Below, in pieces: positions 18,579 through 34,048 of a stretch of DNA of 64,000 nt. The position numbers and the translations under genes are program-made. The notes under the pieces are model-generated. The model did no database searches. It was given only the letters and a program-made list of their open reading frames with translations, and was not told where the DNA came from. This DNA is from Thunnus maccoyii (lineage: Eukaryota; Chordata; Actinopteri; Scombriformes; Scombridae): contig NC_056547.1 of the NCBI RefSeq assembly GCF_910596095.1, positions 27,593,647 to 27,657,646 on the forward strand, written 5' to 3'. The stretch's first letter is position 1, and the number at the start of each line of letters is the position of its first letter.

Positions 18579-18852
18579 TTCGAGCCTACAATGCATGAAC
18601 ACAAAACGTTACATATTTCATAATTTGATCTGGCACAGGTGAGACATGTTATAATAACCATAGACTGTTAACACGGTTGAAAAAGCTAATCTCAAACTGT
18701 TTAACGTAGCTAACGTTAACATTAGCTAATAGGTTTTCTGTAGCACCTTATTCTGCGTCATGTAACGTACACATAACAATAACAGTCTGGCTGCGAACAC
18801 ACTTTATGTTAATAACTGGTACGTTTAAGGAAAACACCTGTCCGATACATAC

Positions 18853-18952
18853 CGATAACTTGCTGTCTATCAAGTCTTTAGGTGTAACATGACAACCAGA
18901 GCATCCATTCTGCTTTGCGATACAGGACTTATTCTCTCAGCGCGCATGCGCG
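18853..18952 (-). other. nkiras1: Probable nkiras1 non-coding first exon and core promoter
   Basis: A minus-strand donor TCG|GTATGT at 18853/18852 matches the acceptor next to the ATG exon and would leave an untranslated first exon of roughly 50-90 bases. Its upstream limit is inferred from the NRF1 site. No TATA box is seen, in keeping with a housekeeping promoter. Confidence 0.55.
18941..18952. promoter_or_regulatory. Perfect NRF1 palindrome
   Basis: CGCGCATGCGCG is a perfect match to the NRF1 consensus (YGCGCAYGCGCR) and is self-complementary. It sits at the expected nkiras1 transcription start, in a small CpG-rich patch surrounded by AT-rich DNA. Confidence 0.75.
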
Positions 18953-19189
18953 ACTGACGGAGTCACCACCATCAAAACGTAATAATAAACATTCAACCCT
19001 TTTAAAAATATATATTTATTTTTCCTCTTCCTATGTATTATTTTGTTTTTATTGCACAGTCCTTTTTTTTATCATGTCATAACTCAATTCCCTGGCACTT
19101 TGTTCTTTATAATTTAAAAAATGTTCTTGTTTTTTCCTACACTACATTTTAATGTTATTTAAAACCTAATGATTTTTTGATTTGTCTGT

Positions 19190-19295
19190 TTTATTTCTGT
19201 TGCCTTTTTGAAGCCCTTTGTAACGTGGATTTTGAAAAGTGCTCTATAAATAAAGATTATTATTATTAGTAGTAGCAGTAGTAGTAGTAACATTT
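19190..19295 (+). mobile_element. 3' tail of an L2/CR1-type LINE or SINE
   Basis: CCCTTTGTAACGTGGATTTT, then AAAAGTGCTCTATAAATAAA and a run of ATT/AGT repeats, is the classic 3' end of fish L2-type elements. A related ending occurs at the close of the LINE at 51395-52830 (AACACTTTGAACTGCATCC). Only the tail is present. Confidence 0.55.
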
Positions 19296-19534
19296 TTTTA
19301 TTTAACGGTTTTCAATAAAGTTGAAAATAATAACAATAAAAAATACATAATAATAATAATTATTATAATGATATGAATATGTGATAATATATTAAATTAC
19401 TGTTTTATTTATATTATATATGATACACAATGTGTGTAGTCGCATCGGACAGATAAATAAATCAAAAAATCAGTACACCGTCAATACACTAATAGCATGC
19501 CTAACAATAAAATCTAGTATATCTTACATACCTA

Positions 19535-19585
19535 ACATCTATTACGCCGCGAGAGTTGCATGAGTCTTGGCAACGTAATAGATGT
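19535..19585. repeat. Inverted repeat, 12 bp arms
   Basis: ACATCTATTACG (19535-19546) and CGTAATAGATGT (19574-19585) are exact reverse complements around a 27-base spacer. GTCTTGGCA occurs within the spacer and again just beyond the right arm. Confidence 0.85.
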
Positions 19586-20001
19586 CATAGTCTTGGCACA
19601 AGACTATATGGCAGCGCTAGCTCGAGTTTCTGTTATTTGTCTACATTTTTCAACATTTAAAAAAAAAAAAAAGAAATCGTCACTTACAACACTTGTGATA
19701 ATAATACAATAACAGAGAACATTTAGGCTTGATAATGAAATAAAGATAACATAGAGGACATGACTTCACTTTCAGTTTGTTGATATAGTCAACATGGTAA
19801 CACGACAAATGGTCAAAGTAATAATAATAAATAAATAGAAAATAAAAAATAACTTAACAGAAAAGGTAGGCAATAAAATCAGATTTCTTAAAAAAAGAAT
19901 CTTGGAATAGACTAACTGCAGTAATTTGACTACGTTTCCCATGAGCACAACAAAGGAAATACGTCACTGTCGTTTTCATAAGGCACGCTGGGATACGTAC
20001 G

Positions 20002-20030
20002 CTCTCTCTTTCCGGCTGGTACGCCATCAT
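20002..20030 (+). promoter_or_regulatory. rpl15: rpl15 first exon with 5' TOP tract
   Basis: CTCTCTCTTTCC (20002-20013) is a terminal oligopyrimidine tract of the kind that starts vertebrate ribosomal protein mRNAs and places translation under mTOR/LARP1 control. The short exon ends CATCAT|GTAAGC and splices to 21090, ten bases before the ATG. The exact start base is inferred. Confidence 0.75.
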
Positions 20031-21099
20031 GTAAGCGAGTATTTCTATGCTTTTGTACAACACGCAATCCATTAAAATCGTCTATTATAGGCTTTCATCC
20101 ATTTGTTTGGCACAGGACGATGTGTAGTTACTTAATAATTATGTATACGCCGTGAAGATTTTTTGACTAACAGTGTTATAAATACCGATTAAAAGCCATT
20201 TTATCCGGCGCTGAGATGCTGTCGATCCGGGAGCCGCTATACTGAAAAAATAACGTGTTACTAAGCAGAGTCGACACTTCTATTAAATTAGTACCCTGTT
20301 GGCAGCTTTAAATATGTGAAACCCGGCTCAGGGAATATGTTTGTCTTTTTAATAATGTTGAATGCCGAGTAAGCTACTATGCTAATGTTAGCATGCTAGC
20401 TGTAGTTCAAGTTGTATATCTGCGGTGTAACTATTAGATTTTGACGTTATCTTCATGATACCTGTGTCGCTGTACTATGTGATAATCGTATATAAATGAT
20501 CTGTTGTGAATGAATGCATGTGAAGTCCAAGTTGTTTGTATAGAGACAGAATGGCCTCTCTTCTGAATGCACTGTATCGTAGCAGCTTCGGGCCATGTGT
20601 TGCTGTTAGCCTGCAGTTGCAGATTTCAGCATTTTGAAGCAAATGGCTTTACATTAACTTTCATTTGCGCTATGCTGGAATGAATTATGGCTGTGTTGTT
20701 TTGGTTTTTAAGAACCTGCTGGCTCTAAGATGCCAACGACTGAAATAGGGCTTAGAGGTATTAGACACCATGCCTGATTTCAAGCATAGAGCACTTTTAA
20801 GTTAATATAATTAATTCAACACAATGTACACATTTTCTCCTGGACGACTTTTCAGACTGCCAAATATTTTCTTGTTTCAATTCCTGCTTACTGCTTTGAA
20901 ACTTGTTAAAATGTAGCTCAGCTGAACAGACATGAGTTTGTTTCAGATAGAAACATAGATGCTGGCTGTATGTCGTCCAATATCAAACTAGCAATGATGG
21001 GTCACCCCACATGTTTGCATCATGTTGGATAAAGAGCTTTGAAATGTTATGATGCGTTCACTTACATGACACATGTTTCTCTTCCTCAGATAAGTCAAC

Positions 21100-24348
<3,249 letters not shown>

Positions 24349-24379
24349 GGCACGCCACACATGTCTGTACATTCAAACA

Positions 24380-24385
24380 AATAAA
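24380..24385 (+). terminator. rpl15: rpl15 polyadenylation signal AATAAA
   Basis: AATAAA lies 32 bases after the stop, followed by a T/G-rich stretch (CTGTCTGCTGTTTGTTTC). The very short 3' UTR is typical of ribosomal protein mRNAs. Confidence 0.85.
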
Positions 24386-26384
24386 TGCCCTTTTTATGGT
24401 GACAATCCTGTCTGCTGTTTGTTTCATTCAGTTGATGTGAAGATATGAACAATTGTTCTTTTTGGGATTTGACCAACAGAGGGTCTGAAACCTCGTACTA
24501 TTAATGTAAACATGGTTTTAAAAAATCAAGTTCAGTTGAATGAATATTGCTTCTGTTTTCACTTATGCCTAATAAGACTTGTTATCAGGACTGGTAGTGT
24601 TTAAACCATGTTTGATCACTCTCCTGTGTCCTTGTATTAAGTCTCAATCAGCTTGAAGTGAAATAGGTGTTGGATGAATATGGCATATTATGACAAACTA
24701 AACAATCCAGTCTGTTTAAACTGGGTTTCTGAATGGCTTATTAAGATTTTTGTACTAATTAAGTCATAATGCCTAAATGAAGATTGTTTACACATCATTA
24801 AATTTCAAGTATTTAAATTGACCCAGTGTGATTAAAAACATGATGATTGAGTGATGAGGGCTAGTGAGAAACATTCTAGACAAAATGGTCTTAAAGTTAG
24901 AGCCAGTAAGTGACTAAATCCTTCACCTGCAAAGTCTCAGTGTTACTACTGTCCAACCAAAATAAAAGTGCAGCTTCTTGTCATGGTACTAAACCATATA
25001 ATGGGACTAAAACAGTGAAAGACAACTGCATTTAACACCACTCTTCCAGGTTATACTCTGCCTTTGTTTGGTCAGTATTGGGGATCAATGGATATTTGTT
25101 CAGGTTTCAGGTTGTTGCTCTGCTACTGCAGACGTGATCGTAGATATGCTAGAAGTCTCGTAGCATTTTGAGCTCCTTAGTGTTTATTTGCAGTAATGAA
25201 ACTCTTTATGGTGTTCTGGTCGAACTACACCTAAAATTGAGTAACAGTAATTTGTTGCTACTACTCCCACTGAACATTTACAAAGTTAAATAAATAGTCT
25301 AGGTAATAATTTTGATAGTACATGACATTTGGCTCAAATAAATGGCTCATGAGTACATCCAGTCTATTAAGGGACGATTCTGAACAGCTAAATATAAGTG
25401 GAAGTGCCATCAATTTACATTCTCAACCATACAATTTACAGCCTCACCCTAAAAGTTTCCTAAATGTTAGGGGGAAATGATTTAAACCAGGACATCAAAG
25501 CCTTAATCTAAGCTGCTGCCTATAACCTGCCACACTGAGCTGCTTCCAACTAATTACAGATTTTGAGAGCAAATATTCCTCATGTGAAATCCTCATGCTG
25601 TACACTTGGATTTATCCCCCCCCCACTCATCTCCTGGTTCTCCTCCAGGCTTAATCATGCAACCACTTAAAGAAACCCAATCTGGACCCCCTTTGTTCTC
25701 TTTCAATACTGACCTATTTCCAAACTGCGCCCATATCTAACCTGTTTAAAAAAAGTAGTCTGAAATGTAGTCATGTATAAGAAGAACATTAAAAAAAAGT
25801 GCACAGCAAGGACACTCCATACTGCACACAAGAATGACTCCTCTGTATTAATTATAATGATATTAGCACAGACCTTTAACTCCATATGAGCTCAAATACT
25901 TCCTCAGAGCTTATGACAGAGCACTATATTGAAAACAAAGCTGACCTTCTCTGTGCTGTGGAACATATAATTTGCTATCAGAGTCCTATTTTAAAGTCAC
26001 TGGCTCGTGAAAATGTATTATTAAGCATTTGTGTCTGCCATTGACCGAACTATGAAGAACCACTGCCAACCCACAATGTCTGTTCATGGTGTGTGAGTGT
26101 TATAGTGTAGGTGACTGTGGCTGTTGGGGAGGTGGGGGTGTGAGTTCATGTGAAGTCTGGGAAAGGTGTAATTCAAGATGTATTTGGGTGTGAAGTGTTT
26201 CAGACTTGCATTTGTGTCGCTTGGGATACTATCAGCTCTTTATACATAAAAGAAAAGGCAGGTGTTATTCTATATTTTATTTATTGTCTGCAGACACCCC
26301 AAAAAGATCAATGCCAACAATGTGTTAGTCTCTCAAAATGTTTAAACTTTCCCAACTGTGAATCCAAAGCGACAAAAAAATGTA

Positions 26385-26645
26385 CATCTTTAAAAGCAGG
26401 TCACAAATATATTGTTTCATTTTGAAAAATAGTCTCAGTAATTTCCAGAAACAGCTGGTCACTGTAGTTTTTAGCAAATGTTATTCAAACAGGAGGAAAT
26501 AGTGCATTTGTTGGGGACTATTTTCAGCAGTGGATTAATACACATTTGGTTCTGAGTGAGTATTTCAGGCAGCAGGGTAATGTAAACTACAATGTGTTCA
26601 TGGTAATGGGGGAACATGTCACCCAGTAGTTAGCAGTTTAGCGTA
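26385..26645 (+). repeat. Dispersed repeat, copy 1 of a pair
   Basis: The blocks CAGCTGGTCACTGTAG, AGGAAATAGTGCATTTGTTG, GGACTATTTTCAGCAGTG, GATTAATACACA and TTCATGGTAATGG recur in the same order and orientation at 37890-38205, inside nr1d2 intron 1. Part of the block (AGCAAACATTACTCAAACAG) is repeated again near 26650-26700. Confidence 0.75.
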
Positions 26646-26689
26646 GCTTTTAGCAAACATTACTCAAACAGGAGTAAATAACACATTTG

Positions 26690-26885
26690 TTGGAAACTTT
26701 GTTGGTAATTAGCTTTCTTGCTGAGAGTTAGATGAGAAGATTGATACCACTGAAATGTTTGTTGGCTAAATACAAAGCTATTGCTAGCAGTCGCTTAGCT
26801 TAGCATAAAGACTACGGTGAAACAGCTAGCCTCACTCTCTCCAAAGTTTAAAAAAAAATCTGTGTACCACCATCTCTAAAGCTTA
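26690..26885 (+). mobile_element. Single arm of the fold-back family
   Basis: GAGAGTTAGATGAGAAGATT, GCTTAGCTTAGCATAAAG, GAAACAGCTAGCC and CATCTCTAAAGCTTA match the left arm of the element at 14852-15728. No inverted partner follows, so this is a partial copy. Confidence 0.75.
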
Positions 26886-26924
26886 CAGAGCCTGGTCGGG
26901 CCCATGGAGCAAAAACATCACTAA

Positions 26925-27085
26925 TTGGTGCTCTTGGTTTAATAATTCATGTTCTTGACTTAATTTGTGTTCTCGATTCAGTAATTTGTGCTCAGATTTA
27001 ATCATTTGTGCTCTTGATTCAGTAAATGGTGCTCTCAATTTAATCATTCATGCTCTCTATTTAATCATTTTTGCGCTCGTTAACA
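26925..27085 (+). repeat. AT-rich minisatellite, about 21-base period, about 7 units
   Basis: Degenerate tandem units of the form GCTCTNGATTYARTMATTTGT (positions 26929-27080) follow each other with periods of 20-21 bases. The units differ by several substitutions, which implies an old array. Confidence 0.75.
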
Positions 27086-30000
27086 GATTTAACAGAATGA
27101 CTCTCATGCCATTCTCTCATCTGGCATACACCCTTTCAATATGGATCAATTGGATTTAATGAGATTTTACATTGATCTTGGACAAAGATATGTTGATCTA
27201 TTTAAAGCACAACACTGTGTTATCTGTGAGTTTAAAGCCATAAACACTTTAATACTCCTGCGGATGTCATCCAGTTCATAAAAACTCAGCTTCAGAGTTG
27301 CTTCAAGGATGCAGAATAAGTGCAAAGAACATGGCTTTTTTTGTGAGAAAGCAGGATGTACGGCTAATCCTGACTGACTTGGATCCAGCTTGGATCAGTA
27401 CTTTATCCACAGCTTTGCCTGGAATCTAAAGAGCAGCGCTCTGCTCTGAAGGTTTAAAACGTCCTTCCACATGCTAATATAACCCAGATCAATTTCTTTT
27501 CACATTCATAAATGCTCCCTTTCAATTTTTATATCGATAACATTTATTCTTTTGAAGGCACGTCTCTGCAGGGACAGGAAGTAAAGATCAATCTGTATTG
27601 ATGTATGATGTACGCAGGTAGGGGATAGAACAGGTTGTTCTGAGACTCAGATAACAGATACTCATATGACATATAATAAAATGTGTAATGCAGCCATTCA
27701 TTTCTAACCAAACTTGATTTCCACTTTAATTTACAGATTAAAATACATCATCTCCTGTAATTGTTAAGGTCTGTTTAATAGTTGCTGTTCCCCACAGAAT
27801 GTAAACACAGACCTCTAAACCCTTCAGTATAAAGCTTTAATCAACATTTTATTGTACATAAACTATATTCTAGCAGCTTGTAATTCCATGAATAGAAACT
27901 AATCAGTAACATGCTGAGAGGAGCATGTGAGTGCTGCTATCCAACCCAACAGGGTGGCAGGCTAATGTACACTTTACAAATGGCTTGCAATCACAACTTG
28001 TATGACAACATGGACTGAAGTCCTAAAAATTCCATAACGTCTGGGCAAACTCCATCTGCTGATGAAGATGGTATGTTATCACTGAAATATCCAGAACAGC
28101 TATTAAATGGACCTTGTGGTGACACGGTTTAAGAAATGAGCTTTTTGATATATTGACCTCCAGTATAAACTAGCTCTGTTTTACGGTCACCGCATGCATA
28201 CATCTGATACTAAAAAGATATTATCTGAATTAGCTTTTTGTGTTTGTGTTTATTTATGAGTTCAGTCTTTTTTTTTTCTTTTTTTTTTAAAGCTTTTAGT
28301 AAATGAAAGTTAATCGTGGAGCTCAGAGAAAGTAAGTCAACTCATAAACATGTCACTCTAAAATAAATAGTTCCTACAAAGTTCATAGTTCCTGATAAAC
28401 AGTCTAATTTACCACTAAAACTTCCACACTCTCTTATGCATATTGGCTACATTTGTGTGGAAAATGTGGTCCTGTGACTGACGGCTATTAAAAGTTGGTT
28501 ATTGCTGGTCAGTTTAGAGCTAATGTAACAGTCCTGAATGTTCCCTGATGTGATTTTTTTAATTACATCGTGGTGCCATATTAAAACTCAAATGATTACA
28601 CTCTTATTTGAATGGACTATGAAGCCTTTATGTAGATGTCAAACCACTAAGTACCAACTGTGCCATTTTATTCTTGTTCTTCAGGTTTGGCCAGCGTTAG
28701 TGAACACTGAAGCCATCATGTTCACTGTGATTATGACAATTAACTGCTAACTGCTTGTTCGGCATTTTTCACTCTGCAGGAGAGCTCCATTATCCTATAA
28801 AAGCAAACAAAAGAAGCACTTTTCCAAGTCTTGAATGTGAAAGTTTCACCGAGAGCAGAAACACAGTCACACATTTCACTTCTGGTATTTGGAGGTTTTG
28901 TTTTCTTAACAGAATAAATGTGTGCTTGCTGGCAACTTTTATCAGCCAGAATAATTCAGCTGCCAACAGCCTGCAATATGAACATTAGTTAATTCTTGTA
29001 ACGACCATAAAGCAACACAAAACTTTTGGGTCAATCTGTAAAGGAAAGTCTTCAATAAAGCTGCTCAATAATGCTTTCTCTCTCCCTTTGTACTGTGACC
29101 GTTGGTTAGTGTTTTGAATTTCTTTGTGTTGAGATGAGAATGAGTTTGAGGTGGACAGGTCCAGCAAACTGGCAGCTGATTTATGTTCGGCATGCTGACC
29201 AGCAGGTAGAGGACATAATTAAAACATCAATTATTGGAGACTGAGTAAAAGCTGGAAAGACTGGTCTGATCATATGTAATTCAATCAGGAACTGATCTAA
29301 TGCACTGAGAGTGTTCTTGTGACTTCCTGACTGAGAAGGCTGCTGGAAACTGTCTGTCTTGACTGCAGCTTCTTGTCACTTCTTCCCTGTGCAGCCGTAT
29401 GATCTGATCCACCGTCCGGGCGAGAGACAGTTCTCTCAAAACATGGCTTTATGTTTGTGGACCACCAGCACAGCCTAGCTAACTTGCATAGTGAGGTCCA
29501 ATCACAATACAAGCAGCATTAAGGCTTATTAAGACCCGTGGATTGGATGTCATTATCCAGATAATGTATTCTGATACAGATCACATGTTAAACATAAATG
29601 GGGCCTTAGTGCCAACAGGCCAGATTTGGCAGGAAATCAGCAGGTTTTGGAACTAAATAGGAAGAAGGAGCTGTTTTCAAAAAAAACAAACAAAAAAAAG
29701 TGGCTAAAGCTTTTGGAATTTGGGTCAAAGGAGACGAAGGACGGAGTAAATGGTTGATGGAAAAAATAACTTGTGAGATGTTTATCCTCTTCAGTTCAGT
29801 CAACACCAACAGGGAGGGAGAGGAGGGGAGACGATTGACAATAATTACACCATGCTAATATATAGATGTTTTGAATATTTACTTTCTCAAACCGTGTGCT
29901 GTTAGTGTCATGATGTATTTTCCTACAAGAGGATGGAACTCACAATGTTCCCACAGGGATCATGAAGTCATCAAGTGTTTTAAGTTTCTTGGGTTATGTT

Positions 30001-31580
30001 AACTAAGAATTAATGAATCCTGCAGGTCATGATGACAACATATTCCAGTGTCTAGCTAAAATAATTCCCTGACCTACCGAGTGAAAGGGTCAACTGAGAA
30101 CATGGAAGGGCGGAGTGAGAACAAAGGTCATTTCTCACATTACTCCCACTCTATTGTGCATCTTTGCATTAGTCTGTGGGGCAGCAATAACCCCTGACCT
30201 GATCTGTAGAATTTCCAAAAAAAGAAAGTAGGGAACAGGATGGTAAAGGCGTGGGACTGCTTACTCCTAAAAAGGTTTCATTGTAGTAAGTGAGGAAACA
30301 TTAGCTGGAATTGAGAGTGCCTTGGGGAATGCCTGGCGCTGCATATTTGTGGGGAACTTCGGCCAGCTCCTGCCTGCTATTTGGAGATGAGGAGGAGGGA
30401 AGCATTTCTATGTCACGTTAACCCAGGAAGAATTAAACGTGGGGGAGAACAGCTCTGAAGCCACGTGACATCAGGTCATAGAACTGGATCCACTACCCTG
30501 CTGTGTGTCCTATTTAAACAGTATCCAGTGCCAAATACTCATGCGCTGGCGAAGTTGTCTAACATGATACAAATCATAAAAATGATCGAAACATTTAGTG
30601 CTGCTCAGTGGTTTTAATGCTGGAATATAAGAAATACTTGTTGTCTATTAGGGGTTAAAGGAATGTAATGTTATGCATCTTATGGTGCTGTACATCATGT
30701 TTCAGATGCTTTTTAACATTTCCAAGTATAAAATTCAGATATCAAACATTTTAAAGTTGCATTAATGCATATTCCCCATACTATGGATGGATAAAATAAT
30801 TATGTATAACGTGACAGATGTTGCTCATAGTGACAAATCAAAGAGAGACCAACCCTGCAGTTCCCCTCTGCTCTACAGACCTTTTTAGCCTCTTTTGGCT
30901 CATTGTTTTGCTTGTTAGCCCACAAACTTGAAAAAGCTCTGATAAACCCTCTGTGCACTACCTGCCCAACACCTAGCAATAGACAGACAGTGATAGTTAC
31001 TAGCTGGTGAACATACTACGCACATTGACAACAGTGAAATCAAATTTGATAAGGAAGTTGAACAGCACCAATGCAGAGCTTTGATGCACAGGCCATCAAC
31101 AGCTGGCTGATGCACCCAGCTGTGTTATATAATACATCCAAATTATCACAATTTTCTTAATATTGGACTGAATATAGATGAGTTTTTATTGTTCACATAG
31201 GGTTGCCTTGTTCTCAGTTGGTTGCTACATGTAGTAATAATAATGATGAGGGGGTGATGACACAGGTTAAAAGAGGGTTAATAAAATAAAACAATAAAAC
31301 ATTGACATTGGGATAAGCTAAGAACAGCCCTTTACATACTGGCAAGATAGATTTTAGAGATAAACTCCTTGATTTTGTTTTAGTGCCCCAAAACACCTCA
31401 TATTCCTACATTTAATCAACAGAGTTCACAGCCAGGCTTCAAAACTTCTGGGATATCAAGGCAACTTTAACAAATCTGTTAAAGGAATCTGAAAAAGCTA
31501 GATGCAGCTAGAGATGAGCAGTAAGGGCTGGTTTGAAATACTTGTGACTTTGTTACAGACATGCCAGAAGCTCTGCGAGC

Positions 31581-31956
31581 CTTAAAGGTCCAGTGTGTAG
31601 AATTTAGTGGCATCTAGTGGAACGGACTTGGCAGAAATGGAATATAATATTCATACGTATGTTTTAATTAGTGTACAATCACCTGAAACTAAGAGTTGTT
31701 GTGGTTTCGTTACCTTAGAATGAACCCTTTATGTCCTATAGGGAGCATTTCCTCTTCCATGGAACGCGCCATGTTGCACCACCATGTTTCTACAGAAACC
31801 TAGAACAAACAAACCAAACAATGACTCTAGGGAGGGACTTTGCGTTTTTTCACGAGTTTTGCGGCCCCCGTAAGGGAGGGGGAGGTGTATTCAGTTGGAT
31901 GCAATCTGCAACCTCACTGCTAGAAGCCACTAAATCCTACACACTAGTCCTTTAAG
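31581..31956. mobile_element. TIR MITE, family 2, copy 1 (376 bp)
   Basis: The ends are inverted: CTTAAAGGTCCAGTGTGTAG at 31581-31600 and CTACACACTAGTCCTTTAAG at 31937-31956. The subterminal blocks TTTAGTGGCATCTAG and CTAGAAGCCACTAAA are also inverted. The interior contains CATGTTGCACCACCATGTTT, which is the reverse complement of a block in the copy at 46607, so the two copies have opposite internal orientation. It is non-coding and the autonomous partner is unknown. Confidence 0.88.
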
Positions 31957-34023
31957 TACATGTTGTGCTCCTGTAGGTAAAAACGTAAGCACACCTTGTG
32001 AAGCTGTCCTTAGGTAGAGGCTCATAGATTGCCATATTAACTGGAAAAGAGAAAAATTTGACCTGCTGTCATTTGGGCACAATGGATATATGTATCAAAT
32101 TTCATTGCAATCCATCCAATAGTTATTCCAATATTTCAGTCGGAACCATGCTGTGAAGCCTAAAAGCAGTATAGATGACATTCCTCGTGTGTTCAATATT
32201 CTATTGTGCAATGTATTACAGCCTTTATTTTTGGCATCTTGTGAATTACACTCATATTTCCTATGAGCACACAACTAATTGGAAATGCTGTCTATACAGT
32301 CAACATTATGTCTGAATTTACTTCTGCATTGATGACTTACATTCAGGTTTTTCTCCCAAACTCTATATGACAACATCTTCGTAACAATTGTATTAATGTT
32401 GTGGAAAACACGACTGTGCTTTGTGTGTCTTTTCAAATTTAACTTGTAATCAAAAACGACTCAAAGCAACATTCAGCAAAGGTCCTCCATATTTTATACT
32501 AATCATTTTCAGTAGTAGGACATGAAGAAAAATCAAGTGTCTTCATTATTGTCATTTGCAGTTCAACGTGACACTGACAGGTAGCTATACAGCACAAAAG
32601 AAAAAACTTGCTAAAGTGAGGAAAATGAAAGCAAATGGTTTATTATTAATCTGTTTTATTCAGATTACAACAGAGGCTCTATCATCTTCATTAATATTTT
32701 ATTCAGTAGAGACAACTTTTTAGGCTTTTATTTAAATTAATCTTGTTTCCAGTGTGCTTTAATGTGTTCTGCTTCAAATCTGCTTCAAATTTAGGTCGAA
32801 GAAAAAAAACAGCCTGCAGGCTTCATGCGTTTTCCAAGGAACAAACAAGTCATGTTTCGACAAACTGGTTACACCTTAAAATGTACCAAGAGAGCTGTTT
32901 ACATTGTTTCATTACCACACCAGAATGCTGGCAAGGTTACAAGGAACACAATTGACTCAACTTTGAAAGATAAAACTGAGTGACTAAGTATCTTTAAAAA
33001 AAATAATGCTAGCATGTTTTGCAAAAGGAAATGAAATTAATGCATGATCAATCATCATCCTCCTTACCCTTAGTCACAAAAGAACAACTGCAAACTGCAC
33101 CCAGATTCTTCAGGGTTAATTAGTGCTTATATTCAGAGTGTGAAACCTGTCATTAAAATGATCTGTTCAAAGAGAATTAATGAGAACGAGAAGAGTAAAC
33201 ACGATACCACAAAGGAAAAAGGGTGCTAAGAGGTCATGTCAGCTGTGTTTTGAGGGAATATAGTGGTTGTGCTTCACTTAATATATTACTAATAATATTA
33301 TTAATATATTCTTCAGACGTTGCCCTTGACTTCTCCTCCAATATCTCAAAATAACATAACTGCATGGAGCTGGTACAACTCCTTTAACCACATAGCTGAA
33401 AGAGGAAAAGCATAAAGGACTTAGCTCAAGGACTTAAGATAAGCTCAAATTTTAACATTTCATATCTTAAGAGAACTTTAATTTTCATAATATGCATCAC
33501 CAAACATTTCAGACGACCCATTTCAAAGTCAACTGTAAACGAACAGATATTACAGACGGTAAGTGTGTGTTCCAAATGTCCTGAAGAAAACACGTGTGCA
33601 CTACAATGATGGCTATAACATCTGGCAACATGTGATGCCTAATTTGACATGTTACATTTAACTGTACTGCACTTCTGCTTTGTGTTACAATGAGTAAGAA
33701 AGGAGCAACTGTGGGGGCTGGTGAAAAATAAAGAGAACATACAGTCAGTTAGTAAGCTCTACATGTATTGTGTCTCTCAAAATGAACAGTAGCCATTTGT
33801 CGTGAAGAGGAAAATAAAGCGCTACAGAGAGGACTGTTGTCCTGAATATGGAAAAAAAACACATCTTTATGACAGCCAGCTGTTTAGTGTTGTTTACTAT
33901 AATAAATCACAGAAGTGAAGCCTGAAATAAAATATGAGAAAAAACAAATGTAAGAAGAAATTTTAAAAAAAGACCTTCCCCTGCTCTCCCAAAAAAGTAC
34001 AATCTCGGAACCTATCGGCCAGT

Positions 34024-34048
34024 GATATCCGGATAACAGATATCCGGA
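34024..34048 (+). repeat. Direct repeat GATATCCGGA x2
   Basis: The ten-base word GATATCCGGA occurs at 34024-34033 and again at 34039-34048, separated by TAACA. It lies in a stretch rich in CGG, unlike its AT-rich surroundings, which may be a transposon remnant. Confidence 0.7.

Larger units (their letters stand above)
18953..20001. other. Divergent nkiras1/rpl15 promoter spacer
   Basis: About 1 kb between the two start regions. It contains a LINE-like 3' tail at 19190-19295 (GTGCTCTATAAATAAAG followed by ATT and AGT trinucleotide runs), a 12-base inverted repeat (19535-19585), poly-A (19660-19673), and a second CpG-bearing patch at 19970-20030 leading into rpl15. No gene was seen. Confidence 0.6.

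Noticed and set aside
26925..27085. Spaced repeats as a CRISPR array
   Set aside because: Units are contiguous and degenerate with no unique spacers, in a vertebrate genome; it is a minisatellite.
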